Source of the DNA: CAVXFS01 sp963761115
GTDB lineage: Bacteria; Pseudomonadota; Gammaproteobacteria; Burkholderiales; Gallionellaceae
Assembly (NCBI GenBank): GCA_963761115.1
Contig: CAVXFS010000003.1
Span: 124,001 to 188,000 of the forward strand
Reading direction: 5' to 3'
Length of the DNA stretch: 64,000 bases
The notes below the pieces were generated by a model that saw only the letters and a list, made by a program, of their open reading frames with translations, had not been told where the DNA came from and did not search any database. Shown here one piece after another: positions 39,362-48,105 of the stretch (within the stretch, counting starts at the first letter, position 1; every line of letters starts with the position of its first letter). The translations under genes and the position numbers were made by a program.

Positions 39362-39896
39362 TCAAGCCAAAGCAGTGGACATTTCGGCCAGGCGGGTACT
39401 TACGGAACCGTCTATCACCTTGTCGCCAGCACGTATAACCACGCCTCCCAGCAATCCGGCATCTACTTCGCAATGCAGCCTGATCTCGCGACCCATGCGT
39501 GTCTTCAGCGCTGTCGCGATTTTTTGTTTCTGCATCTCATCCAGCGCCACCGCGGACCTGATCTCGACGTCCACCGATCTCTCTTCCTCGGCGCGCAAGA
39601 CTCTCGAACTGGTTTGCGATCTCCGGCAGCACCGGCAGGCGATGCTCTTCTATCAACAGGCGCAGGAAATTGCGTCCCGGCTGGTCCACGGCATCGCCGC
39701 AGATGGCCAGCATCAGACCTTCCAATTGTCCGGAGCTGACGCGCGGACTGGCGATCAATGTAGCAACCTGTTCGTTGGCAACCGCTGCGGCTGCGTCCGT
39801 CAACAGGTCCGACCAAGACTTCAGGGTGCCCTTTTGCTTCGCGAAATCAAATGCGGCGAGAGCATAGGGACGGGCAATGGTTATGGCTTCTGACAT
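39362..39896 (-). CDS. atpH: ATP synthase delta subunit (one frameshift)
   Basis: Peripheral-stalk subunit that binds the top of F1. N-terminus ITIARPYALAAFDFAKQ and C-terminus GGVVIRAGDKVIDGSV are typical. One surplus base near 39600 (before LRAEEERSVDVEIRS) breaks the frame; corrected length about 177 residues. This is the most upstream of the damaged genes: atpF onward is clean. Confidence 0.92.
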
Positions 39897-39900
39897 GGCG

Positions 39901-40371
39901 TTAGATTTCCGCGACGAGTTTTTCCAGCAGGTCGTTGTGCGCCTTGGCGTCTATTTCCCGGCCCAGGATCTTGGCTGCGCCAGCCAATGCGATGGCAGAG
40001 ACTTCCACGCGCAATTGCTCCTTGGCGCGAAAAACTTCCTGCTCAACTTCTGCATTTGCGGCAGTGACGATACGGTCATGTTCCACCTTGGCCAATCCCT
40101 TGGCTTCCTCGACGATCTCGCTGGAGCGCTTTTCGCTTTGGGCGATTATCTCGACTGCCTTGGTCTTGGCTTCACGCAGGATCTCGGCAGAACGCTTGGC
40201 AGCCAGCTCCAACTCATGCTTGCCACGTTCAGCTTCCGCCAGACCGTCCGCAATGCGCTTCTGGCGTGCCGCCATCATGGTGGACATCGGACCCCACAGT
40301 ACCTTGTTGACAAACCATATCAACAGGGTAAATGCGACCATCTGAGCCAATAATGTTACGGTAATGTTCAT
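39901..40371 (-). CDS. atpF: ATP synthase b subunit
   Basis: 156 residues with one N-terminal membrane segment (ITVTLLAQMVAFTLLIWFV) and then a long charged helix with heptad character (EAERGKHELELAAKRSAEIL) that forms the peripheral stalk. Starts 56 bp after atpE. No frame problems. Confidence 0.96.
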   Translation of the reverse strand: MNITVTLLAQMVAFTLLIWFVNKVLWGPMSTMMAARQKRIADGLAEAERGKHELELAAKRSAEILREAKTKAVEIIAQSEKRSSEIVEEAKGLAKVEHDRIVTAANAEVEQEVFRAKEQLRVEVSAIALAGAAKILGREIDAKAHNDLLEKLVAEI

Positions 40372-40427
40372 TATCTTTTCCTTATTCGGCTAATAACCAA
40401 TCTATTGAGATCGGCTGTCGCTCCGCA

Positions 40428-40715
40428 TTACATCGCGCCAATGGCTGCCTTCAAGGCACCAACGAACGGATTTGCGAACAGGAACCACATTGCGAATGCC
40501 AAAATGATGAACGGAAAGGATTCCATCAGGCCGGCAAAGATGAACATGTTGGTCATCAGCGCAGGACGCATTTCCGGTTGGCGTGCAATACCCTCAAGTG
40601 TCTTGGCGCAGATCAGGCCCCAGCCTATCGCAGAACCCAAGCCCGCAGCAGCCAGAATCACACCCACACCAATTGCAGTGTAGGCATAGATCATCGCAAT
40701 CATTTCAGCAGTCAT
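40428..40715 (-). CDS. atpE: ATP synthase c subunit
   Basis: 95 residues in two membrane helices joined by the polar loop ARQPE. The ion-binding carboxylate is the Glu of FAGLMESFP in the second helix. ATG at 40715 has GGAG upstream; the longer open frame towards 40886 is not conserved. I see no clear sodium-binding signature, so a proton ring is assumed. Confidence 0.95.
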   Translation of the reverse strand: MTAEMIAMIYAYTAIGVGVILAAAGLGSAIGWGLICAKTLEGIARQPEMRPALMTNMFIFAGLMESFPFIILAFAMWFLFANPFVGALKAAIGAM

Positions 40716-40753
40716 CGTTTTTCTCCTTGAACAAATTAAAAAAGTTAAAAATC

Positions 40754-41596
40754 TCAGTGATCGTCTGTGCTGGCCATGCCCAGGTATACAATGGTCAGCA
40801 CCATGAAAATAAATGCCTGTAAGGTGATTACCAGCAAATGGAAGATCAGCCAAGCGAGATCCAGCAACACTTGCAGCGGCACCCAAATCAGCATGCCGGC
40901 GCCGATGGTGGCAGCACCTCCCAGCAAGGCAATCAGCAGAAACACCAGTTCACCGGCGAACATGTTGCCGAACAGACGCAAAGCCAGACTGAGTGGTTTT
41001 GCGATCTCCTCGATCAGCGTCATGATGATGTTGACCGGAACCAGGAATTTGCCAAACGGATGGAACAGGAACATTTTAAGGTAACCGATGGGGCCCTTTA
41101 CCTTGAAATTATAGAAAATGGTCAGCAGGAACACAGTGCCCGACATTGCCAGTGTTGTGCTGAGGTCGGTGGTAGGAACTACCTTCAGATGTCCTATGCC
41201 TGCCCAGTGTCCTATTAGCGGAAGCAAATCAACGGGTATCAGATCCATGAAGTTCATCAACCAGACCCACAGGAAGATGGTCAGGGCAAGCGGGGCGATC
41301 AATGGATTGTGTCCGGGGAAGGTATCCCGAACCTGCCCCTGGACAAATTCAAGTATGCTTTCTACGACATTTTGAAAACCTGAAGGCGTTTCAGTAGTCA
41401 TGCGGCTGGTCAGTCGCATCGAAACGATAATGATCAGGCCGGCAAGAAGCAGGCTGAAAAACATGGTGTCCAGATGCAAAGCCCAAAACCCGACATCCTT
41501 ATGGGTTACCGGGTCGCAACTGCCAAAACAATAATTGGTCAGGTGATGCTGGATATATTCGACGGTGCCGCCACCGGATTGTTCTTCTGCTGCCAA
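40754..41596 (-). CDS. atpB: ATP synthase a subunit
   Basis: 280 residues, polytopic. The essential Arg is in LSLALRLFGNMFAGELVFLLIA, and the C-terminal segment LQAFIFMVLTIVYLG is typical. It forms the two half-channels for ions beside the c ring. Confidence 0.96.
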   Translation of the reverse strand: MAAEEQSGGGTVEYIQHHLTNYCFGSCDPVTHKDVGFWALHLDTMFFSLLLAGLIIIVSMRLTSRMTTETPSGFQNVVESILEFVQGQVRDTFPGHNPLIAPLALTIFLWVWLMNFMDLIPVDLLPLIGHWAGIGHLKVVPTTDLSTTLAMSGTVFLLTIFYNFKVKGPIGYLKMFLFHPFGKFLVPVNIIMTLIEEIAKPLSLALRLFGNMFAGELVFLLIALLGGAATIGAGMLIWVPLQVLLDLAWLIFHLLVITLQAFIFMVLTIVYLGMASTDDH

Positions 41597-41622
41597 GACC
41601 TTATCCCCTTAGATAGATTCCC

Positions 41623-42000
41623 TTATATCCGGGCGCTGACAATATTGCCGGCCTGCGCCGCCGCAAATCCCACAAGCAGTTCCAGCGGTGCCAAACCCAG
41701 CACGCGCAATCCAAGCGCAAACAAGATGATAATCAGGACAAAGCGCTGAACTGCGCCAAGATACAGAATCATCATGCTTTTTTTCTGGTCAGCCAGCGCT
41801 ACTTCGCTCGCCCGGCGCACGCCGCGCTGAAGCAGCAGCAGTACGCTCATGCTTATCAGCCCCCCGCAGAACGCTGACAAAGCAGACCAACTCCCCCCAT
41901 GCAGCAGCCCGAACGCAACGGCTACCAATATTGTCATCCCCAACTGGACCATCAGGACATGTCTGGCCTTGACGGCAACCTGCTGGGCAACAATATTCAA
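41623..42000 (-). CDS. atpI: ATP synthase subunit I
   Basis: 125 residues with four hydrophobic segments, the usual small membrane protein at the head of proteobacterial atp operons. Thought to help assemble the c ring. Its start overlaps the upstream small gene by 4 bp. Confidence 0.88.
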   Translation of the reverse strand: MNIVAQQVAVKARHVLMVQLGMTILVAVAFGLLHGGSWSALSAFCGGLISMSVLLLLQRGVRRASEVALADQKKSMMILYLGAVQRFVLIIILFALGLRVLGLAPLELLVGFAAAQAGNIVSARI

Positions 42001-42212
42001 AACATCCCCGGATGTATCAGTAACTTATATACTTTGAGCATGCCACCGATAAAACCGAGCACACCAAACCCCAGCAAAAACCAGGGTAGTGTCCCAAACC
42101 ACCAATCCGCGAGATAACCCAGAATAAATCCTGCAGCAATCATGGATGTCAGCATCGTGCCGACACCAATCAATAGTGGCCTGGCTCTATTTGCCTGGTT
42201 TTCCTTGCTCAT
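41997..42212 (-). CDS. AtpZ-like small membrane protein
   Basis: 71 residues, two membrane segments separated by a short turn (FILGYLADWWFG, PWFLLGFGVLGFIGGMLKVYKL). It fits the AtpZ/AtpI family that precedes atpI. First gene of the operon; the 128 bp between it and parB hold the likely promoter, but no clear -10/-35 pair could be chosen. Confidence 0.82.
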   Translation of the reverse strand: MSKENQANRARPLLIGVGTMLTSMIAAGFILGYLADWWFGTLPWFLLGFGVLGFIGGMLKVYKLLIHPGMF

Positions 42213-42340
42213 TTAAGTTCGTTTCGCCATTTGTAGTGTTGCTTCTGCGCGAGCGAAATCGAATTTAAGCGGCGCGCAGTATAAGCCAAGCCCATTGCCC
42301 GGTCAAACAAGTTTGCAGATTAACCCACTTTGTTGATATG

Positions 42341-43195
42341 TTATTTTGCGCGGGTTTTTAACTGCTTAACGATTCCGTCAAACTCATCAAGGGAATTATA
42401 GTAGATCTCTACTCTGCCTTTTCCGCGCCCTGAATGCCTGACCAGAACCTTCAGGCCGAGTTGGTCGGACAAGTCCTGTTGTATATTCATGATGTCGCGG
42501 TCTGGCGCGGGCTTCCGGCTTTTGCCTTTCAGTTCCTGCATTTTCTGAACCAGCTTTTCTACCCCGCGCACCGACAAGCCCTCAGAGACTATTTTGTTGG
42601 CAGCCAATGTTTGATGGGCTGCGTCCAATGATAGCAGAGGCCTGGCATGCCCCATATCGATCTTGCCTTGTGCCAGCATTTCCTGGACAGGCGCAGCAAG
42701 ATTCAGCAAGCGGAGCAAATTGGTTGTGGCGCTTCTGGAACGACCCACGGCGTCCGCCGCTGCATGGTGCGTCATGCTGAATTCGCTTATCAGCCGCTGG
42801 ATGCCCGTTGCTTCTTCCAGCGGATTGAGGTTTTCGCGCTGGATGTTTTCAATCAACGCCATCGCCAGCGCGGCATTGTCCGGAACTTTGCGCACCAGCA
42901 CCGGGACCTGGGCCAGCCCGGCCAGCTGCGCTGCCCGCCAGCGCCGTTCCCCGGCAATGATTTCATGACTGCCATCCGCCAGCATACGAGCCAATATCGG
43001 CTGCATGATGCCTTGTGCCTTGATGGAAGCGGCCAGGTCCTTGAGTGATGCCTCGTCCATGTGGCTACGCGGCTGGTATCTGCCCGGCTTGAGTTGACCT
43101 ACCTTCAATTCGCGCAACACGTCTTCAGTTTCATTGGCATTACCTGACAGCAACGCATCCAAACCACGTCCCAATCCCCTGCTTGGCTTGACCAT
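42341..43195 (-). CDS. parB: Chromosome partitioning protein ParB
   Basis: 284 residues. CTP-binding ParB/Srx motif (GERRWRAAQLAGL), arginine-rich box (ENIQRENLNPLEEATGIQRLI) and a helix-turn-helix region (THHAAADAVGRSRSATTNLLRLL, key residues only). It loads onto parS and spreads to organise the origin. ATG at 43195 has AGGGA at a good distance; an ATG at 43213 overlapping the parA stop is the alternative. Confidence 0.95.
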   Translation of the reverse strand: MVKPSRGLGRGLDALLSGNANETEDVLRELKVGQLKPGRYQPRSHMDEASLKDLAASIKAQGIMQPILARMLADGSHEIIAGERRWRAAQLAGLAQVPVLVRKVPDNAALAMALIENIQRENLNPLEEATGIQRLISEFSMTHHAAADAVGRSRSATTNLLRLLNLAAPVQEMLAQGKIDMGHARPLLSLDAAHQTLAANKIVSEGLSVRGVEKLVQKMQELKGKSRKPAPDRDIMNIQQDLSDQLGLKVLVRHSGRGKGRVEIYYNSLDEFDGIVKQLKTRAK

Positions 43196-43209
43196 AATTG
43201 CTTCCCTTG

Positions 43210-43992
43210 TCATTGAATTGATGCGGATTGTTCCGCGTTACTGAGTAATTCCCCGGCTAATGCCAGATAGGCTTGCGACCCTTTGGAAAATTTGTCGTGA
43301 TACATGACCGGCAGCCCATAGCTGGGCGCCTCAGCCAGCCTTACATTACGAGGAATGACGGTGCTATAAACTTTTTTACCAAAATGCTGCTGCAGTTGGT
43401 CCGAAACCTGCTGGGCCAGTGAATTACGCGGGTCGAACATGGTACGCAACAAACCCTCTATCTCCAGTTCAGGATTCAGGTTGGCTCGCACCCTGCGGAT
43501 GGTGTTGACCAGGTCGCTCAGACCTTCCAGCGCATAGTATTCACATTGCATCGGGATCATTACTGATTGTGCCGCACACAAACCATTAAGGGTTAACAGA
43601 TTCAAGGCGGGCGGACAATCAATCAGGATATAATCGTATTCATCCGCCACCGCTTGCAAGGCTTGCTTTAGCCGGTTCTCCCGTTGCGGCAAATCTACCA
43701 TCTCAATTTCGGCTCCCGCCAGGTCCCGATTAGCCGGTAACACGTCAAATTTCCCGTTTTCAGAGCGAACGATTACCTCGCGCAGCGTTTTGTCACCCAA
43801 CAATAGCTGATAGACGGTTGCCGTCAAATCGCGCTTTTCAATTCCGCTACCCATGGTGGCATTTCCCTGCGGATCCAGGTCGACCAACATGACATTTTGC
43901 TTGTACGTAGCCAGGCTTGCAGCCAGATTGACTGCCGTGGTGGTTTTTCCCACGCCGCCTTTTTGATTGGTAATGGCTAATATCCTGGCCAT
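43210..43992 (-). CDS. parA: Chromosome partitioning ATPase ParA
   Basis: 260 residues with the deviant Walker A motif NQKGGVGKTTTAVNLAASL, Walker B YDYILIDCPPALN and GLCAAQSVMIPMQCE. Drives segregation of ParB-parS complexes. Starts 2 bp after rsmG, the classical mnmG-rsmG-parA-parB order. Confidence 0.97.
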   Translation of the reverse strand: MARILAITNQKGGVGKTTTAVNLAASLATYKQNVMLVDLDPQGNATMGSGIEKRDLTATVYQLLLGDKTLREVIVRSENGKFDVLPANRDLAGAEIEMVDLPQRENRLKQALQAVADEYDYILIDCPPALNLLTLNGLCAAQSVMIPMQCEYYALEGLSDLVNTIRRVRANLNPELEIEGLLRTMFDPRNSLAQQVSDQLQQHFGKKVYSTVIPRNVRLAEAPSYGLPVMYHDKFSKGSQAYLALAGELLSNAEQSASIQ

Positions 43993-43994
43993 TT

Positions 43995-44618
43995 TTAACT
44001 CGCTTTCAAAATTACCAAACCACGAGCTGCTTCCAGCCCCGGCACTTGCAATGGAATGAGCCGTTCAATTTTGACATCTTGTGGTATCAGGTCCAATCCG
44101 GTTTCCAGCACGCCCTTCATGACCGCCCATCTCCCGCCCTGCGCCAACAGGTGCCTTGTAAGTGCAATGAAATCTGATGTTTCGGCAAAGGCCCTGGAAA
44201 TGATGCCATCAAACTTTTCTCCCGCTTGCCACTTTTCCACCCTGTCGCAGCAAACATCAATATTGCTTAACTTCAATTCGATGATCGCTTGTCGCACAAA
44301 ACTGATCTTTTTGCTATTACTGTCCAGCAAGGTAAACCTCCATTGCGGACGCATCAACGCCAGTACGATTCCGGGAAGTCCTGCCCCGCACCCAACATCC
44401 AGCCACTTGCCCTGCCATAAATGTGGTAGTACTGCAAGGCTATCCAGTAAGTGATTGCTTACCATCTGCTCAGGATTTCGGATTGCAGTCAGGTTATAGA
44501 CCTTATTCCATTTTTGCATCAAGTCGAGGTAATCCAGCATTTTCTGCTGAATCTCCAATGTTACGGTCAAACCCAGTTGTTCGATCCCGCTTGCCAGGTC
44601 TTCGGCAAGTGCCGTCAT
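43995..44618 (-). CDS. rsmG: 16S rRNA (guanine527-N7)-methyltransferase
   Basis: 207 residues. SAM motif WLDVGCGAGLPGIVLAL at about 75, then LLDSNSKKISFVRQA and ISRAFAETSDFI. The start overlaps mnmG by 4 bp. Confidence 0.96.
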   Translation of the reverse strand: MTALAEDLASGIEQLGLTVTLEIQQKMLDYLDLMQKWNKVYNLTAIRNPEQMVSNHLLDSLAVLPHLWQGKWLDVGCGAGLPGIVLALMRPQWRFTLLDSNSKKISFVRQAIIELKLSNIDVCCDRVEKWQAGEKFDGIISRAFAETSDFIALTRHLLAQGGRWAVMKGVLETGLDLIPQDVKIERLIPLQVPGLEAARGLVILKAS

Positions 44619-46534
44619 GCGCGCTGACTCGCTTTTCCGTCGTTCCTGAATCCTCGTTTCAAATGCACCACCAACAGAGAGATGGCCGCAGGGGTGATGC
44701 CCGAGATGCGGGCCGCTTGCCCTACCGTTTCCGGCTTATGTAGGTTGAGTTTCTGCTGAACTTCTGCTGACAGCCCATGCACTGTTCGATAATCAATAGC
44801 TGCGGGCAACGCCAGATTTTCGTTGAATTCCTGTCGCGCAATTTCTTCACGTTGCCGCTCGATGTAGCCTGAGTACTTGGCTTGAATTTCCACTTGTCCG
44901 GATACCGCCACATCCTCAACCGGTGTGCCTGCTCCTGGCAAGGTCATCAACTCACCATAGCTTACGTCTGGGCGGCGCAACAATTCATGCAATGAATATT
45001 CTCGATCGATACTCTTGCCGAGGACGCGCTCGGCATCTTCCCTGGGGATAATTTTCGAGTTGACCCAGATGGATTTAAGCCGCTCTTGCTCACGCAACAC
45101 GGCTTCACGTTTTTGTTCAAATGCATGCCATCTATGATGATTTACTACCCCTAGCCGGTGGCCGATTTCCGTGAGACGAAAATCGGCATTGTCCTCTCGC
45201 AATTGCAGACGATACTCGGCACGACTGGTGAACATACGATAGGGTTCCGATACGCCTCGCGTTATCAAGTCATCTACCAGCACGCCCAGGTAGGCCTCGT
45301 CTCGTCGTGGGCACCAGCTTTCTTCACCCTTAACCTGTAAAGCTGCATTGAGGCCGGCCAGCAAGCCCTGCGCCGCAGCTTCTTCGTAACCGGTGGTGCC
45401 GTTGATCTGGCCGGCAAAAAACAATCCCGAAATCGACTTGGTTTCCAGTGACCGTTTCAGGTTGCGTGGGTCAAAATAGTCATATTCGATCGAATACCCG
45501 GGACGCGTGATGTGCGCATTTTCCAGCCCCTTGATCGAGTGAACCAGATCAAGCTGCACATCGAATGGCAAGCTGGTGGATATCCCGTTTGGATAGACTT
45601 CATGCGTACTCAAGCCTTCCGGCTCAAGGAAAATCTGGTGCGAATCCTTGTCAGAGAATCGGACTATCTTGTCCTCGATCGAAGGACAGTAGCGCGGCCC
45701 TATTCCCTTTATCACCCCGGTAAAAAGCGGTGAGCGGTCAAGGCCGCCGCGTATGATGTCGTGGGTGCGCTGGTTGGTATAGGTAATCCAGCAGGGCAAT
45801 TGTTGCGGATGCTGTTGTGCATTGCCAAGAAAAGAAAACACCGGGACCGGGGTATCCCCGGGTTGTTCAGTCATTTCTGAATAATCGATACTGCGACCAT
45901 CGATGCGCGGAGGCGTACCGGTTTTCAACCGCCCCACCGGCAAGTCCAGTTCGCGCAACCGGTGCGCAAGGCTGACAGAAGGAGGATCCCCGGCTCGCCC
46001 ACCTTGATAATTGGATTGTCCAATATGGATCAGCCCAGACAGGAATGTTCCGGTGGTCAGAACAACGGTTTTTGCCTCAAATCGCAAGCCAGCCTGGGTA
46101 ATCACACCCCGCACACGGTCTGCCTCAACAATCAGATCATCTGCTGCTTGCTGAAACAACCATAAATTGGTCTGGTTCTCAAGTTTGCGGCGGATCGCCT
46201 GTTTATACAAGGTACGGTCAGCCTGGGCTCTTGTGGCACGTACAGCCGCACCTTTGGATGCATTGAGGATTCGAAACTGTATCCCGGCCTCATCTGTTGC
46301 CTCGGCCATGGCACCGCCCAGTGCATCTACCTCCTTTACCAAATGCCCTTTTCCTATCCCGCCTATGGAGGGATTACAGGACATCGACCCCAATGTCTCG
46401 ATATTGTGTGTCAATAGCAACGTGGCGCAGCCCGTGCGTGCGCTGGCAAGTGCAGCCTCGGTTCCGGCATGCCCGCCTCCGACCACAATGACATCGAAAA
46501 TTTTGGGGAAATTCATTATTTTTGCCTGTTGCAA
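44615..46534 (-). CDS. mnmG: tRNA uridine-5-carboxymethylaminomethyl enzyme MnmG
   Basis: FAD enzyme that works with MnmE on wobble uridine 34. FAD motif IVVGGGHAGTEAALA, then MSCNPSIGGIGKGHLV and the C-terminal helical domain. 639 residues from ATG at 46534; ATG at 46516 gives the more usual N-terminus. Its partner mnmE is 230 bp upstream on the same strand. Confidence 0.96.
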   Translation of the reverse strand: MQQAKIMNFPKIFDVIVVGGGHAGTEAALASARTGCATLLLTHNIETLGSMSCNPSIGGIGKGHLVKEVDALGGAMAEATDEAGIQFRILNASKGAAVRATRAQADRTLYKQAIRRKLENQTNLWLFQQAADDLIVEADRVRGVITQAGLRFEAKTVVLTTGTFLSGLIHIGQSNYQGGRAGDPPSVSLAHRLRELDLPVGRLKTGTPPRIDGRSIDYSEMTEQPGDTPVPVFSFLGNAQQHPQQLPCWITYTNQRTHDIIRGGLDRSPLFTGVIKGIGPRYCPSIEDKIVRFSDKDSHQIFLEPEGLSTHEVYPNGISTSLPFDVQLDLVHSIKGLENAHITRPGYSIEYDYFDPRNLKRSLETKSISGLFFAGQINGTTGYEEAAAQGLLAGLNAALQVKGEESWCPRRDEAYLGVLVDDLITRGVSEPYRMFTSRAEYRLQLREDNADFRLTEIGHRLGVVNHHRWHAFEQKREAVLREQERLKSIWVNSKIIPREDAERVLGKSIDREYSLHELLRRPDVSYGELMTLPGAGTPVEDVAVSGQVEIQAKYSGYIERQREEIARQEFNENLALPAAIDYRTVHGLSAEVQQKLNLHKPETVGQAARISGITPAAISLLVVHLKRGFRNDGKASQRA

Positions 46535-46733
46535 CGCCAGCCTGACTACTCAAAGGCTCGCATCATACATCAATCCGGGTGGCCATATAAATTCAACTAT
46601 CCGACCAAGCGCTTATACCTGAAGCAGATTCATGCAGCATGATGCCATATCAGACAAAACTGCCTTTCCCTGGTCCTGCCGCCAATTGCAAATGGTGTTG
46701 ACCTGAAACTGAAAATGTCACGAACAAGCCGAA

Positions 46734-46749
46734 CGTTTCACGTGAAACA
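46734..46749. other. parS-like centromere site
   Basis: CGTTTCACGTGAAACA matches the bacterial parS consensus (TGTTTCACGTGAAACA) at 15 of 16 positions; the 14-bp core is a perfect palindrome. It lies in the mnmE-mnmG gap, about 3 kb from parAB and 5 kb from dnaA, as expected for an origin-proximal ParB site. The rest of the 46535-46764 gap shows nothing else. Confidence 0.9.
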
Positions 46750-46764
46750 ATTCATGACCCGGGA

Positions 46765-48105
46765 TTATTTGCCAATACAGAAACGACTGAATATCTCGCC
46801 CAATAGGTCGTCCGCCGTGAATTCCCCGGTAATAGCGCTTAACGATTCCTGCGCCAGACGCAGTTCTTCTGCAAAAATCTCCATACGCTGCTTTTCTCTG
46901 GCTGCACAGCGCAAATTCTCGCGCGCTTTGTTCAAAGCCAGCAAATGTCTTTGCCGTGCCATAAATACGCCTTCCTTCTGGTGCCAGCCAATCAACTCCA
47001 GCAATTTATTCTGCAACAGATTTAATCCTGCCCCGGATTTTGCAGACAAATATATATGGATGTTCCCGTCCCTTTGCTCCATCCGGGCGGGTAAATCAAG
47101 CAAATCAATTTTATTGAAAATGTACAATCTGGGTATTTCCGGCGGTAATTCATCGGAAATCTCACGATCTTTCCCATCCATGCCCCGGTTGACATCCATG
47201 ATGATCAAGGCCGCATCAGACTTTTGCATGGTTTTCCGGGTTCGGGCGATGCCCATTTGTTCCACTACATCCGTCGACTCATGCAACCCAGCGGTGTCAA
47301 TGATATGTAAAGGCACACCTCCAATTTGTATGGACTGGCGTATCACGTCCCGCGTCGTGCCCGGAATCTCGCTGACCAGGGCAACCTCTTCTCCACTCAT
47401 ACAGTTGAGCAGGCTTGACTTCCCAACATTAGGTTGGCCTATCAACACAATATGAGCGCCTTCCCGTAATAGATTCCCTTGCTGTGCCAGGCCGAGAATA
47501 TTTTCCAATTCCCTTAACAAATCTTCCAGCCGCTTATCTCGCGAGGATGAATCCAGGTTATCAACACCTTCTTCCGGGAAATCCAGCATGGCCTCCACCA
47601 ATATGCGTAACTGGATCAATTCCTCTACCAAATGATGAATCACACGGGAAAATTCGCCTTGCAAGGAACGTACCGCGCTTCGCGCTGCCTGGCTGGTACT
47701 CGCTTCTATTAAATCGGCAACACTTTCAGCCTGTGCCAGATCAAGCTTGTTATTAAGATACGCGCGTTTGGTGAACTCGCCGGGCTCTGCTATGCGCGCA
47801 CCCAATTCCAGACATCGATGCAACAATAAATGCAAAACGGCCATCCCACCGTGACCATGAAGTTCGAGTACATCTTCACCTGTATAGGAATGCGGAGCTG
47901 GAAAATAAAGACCGATGCCCTGGTCTATGACCTGGCCGTCAGCCTCAAAAAATGAGGTAAGCGTTGCGTAGCGGGGTGCCGGTATCTTCCCCAGAATAGT
48001 CTCGGCAAGCGCGGCAAGACTGTCTCCTGACACCCTGACGATGCCAACACCGCCTTGCCCTGGTGCCGTCGCAATCGCGGCGATAGTTTCAGGTTTTGGC
48101 TGCAC
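46765..48105 (-). CDS. mnmE: tRNA modification GTPase MnmE
   Basis: 446 residues. N-terminal tetrahydrofolate-binding domain (IAAIATAPGQGGVGIVRVSG), a G domain inserted at about 215 (GQPNVGKSSLLN, DTAGLHES) and the C-terminal FCIGK (CxGK) motif. Partner of MnmG. Overlaps yidC by 17 bp. Confidence 0.96.
   Translation of the reverse strand: MQPKPETIAAIATAPGQGGVGIVRVSGDSLAALAETILGKIPAPRYATLTSFFEADGQVIDQGIGLYFPAPHSYTGEDVLELHGHGGMAVLHLLLHRCLELGARIAEPGEFTKRAYLNNKLDLAQAESVADLIEASTSQAARSAVRSLQGEFSRVIHHLVEELIQLRILVEAMLDFPEEGVDNLDSSSRDKRLEDLLRELENILGLAQQGNLLREGAHIVLIGQPNVGKSSLLNCMSGEEVALVSEIPGTTRDVIRQSIQIGGVPLHIIDTAGLHESTDVVEQMGIARTRKTMQKSDAALIIMDVNRGMDGKDREISDELPPEIPRLYIFNKIDLLDLPARMEQRDGNIHIYLSAKSGAGLNLLQNKLLELIGWHQKEGVFMARQRHLLALNKARENLRCAAREKQRMEIFAEELRLAQESLSAITGEFTADDLLGEIFSRFCIGK

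Noticed and set aside
31534..39896. Pseudogenisation of glmS, glmU and five atp genes
   Set aside because: Dense single-base shifts with conserved protein in every frame and intact active sites fit sequence error better than decay of essential genes.
40716..40886. N-terminal extension of the ATP synthase c subunit
   Set aside because: It overlaps atpB coding sequence, is not conserved, and a good ribosome site precedes the usual start.
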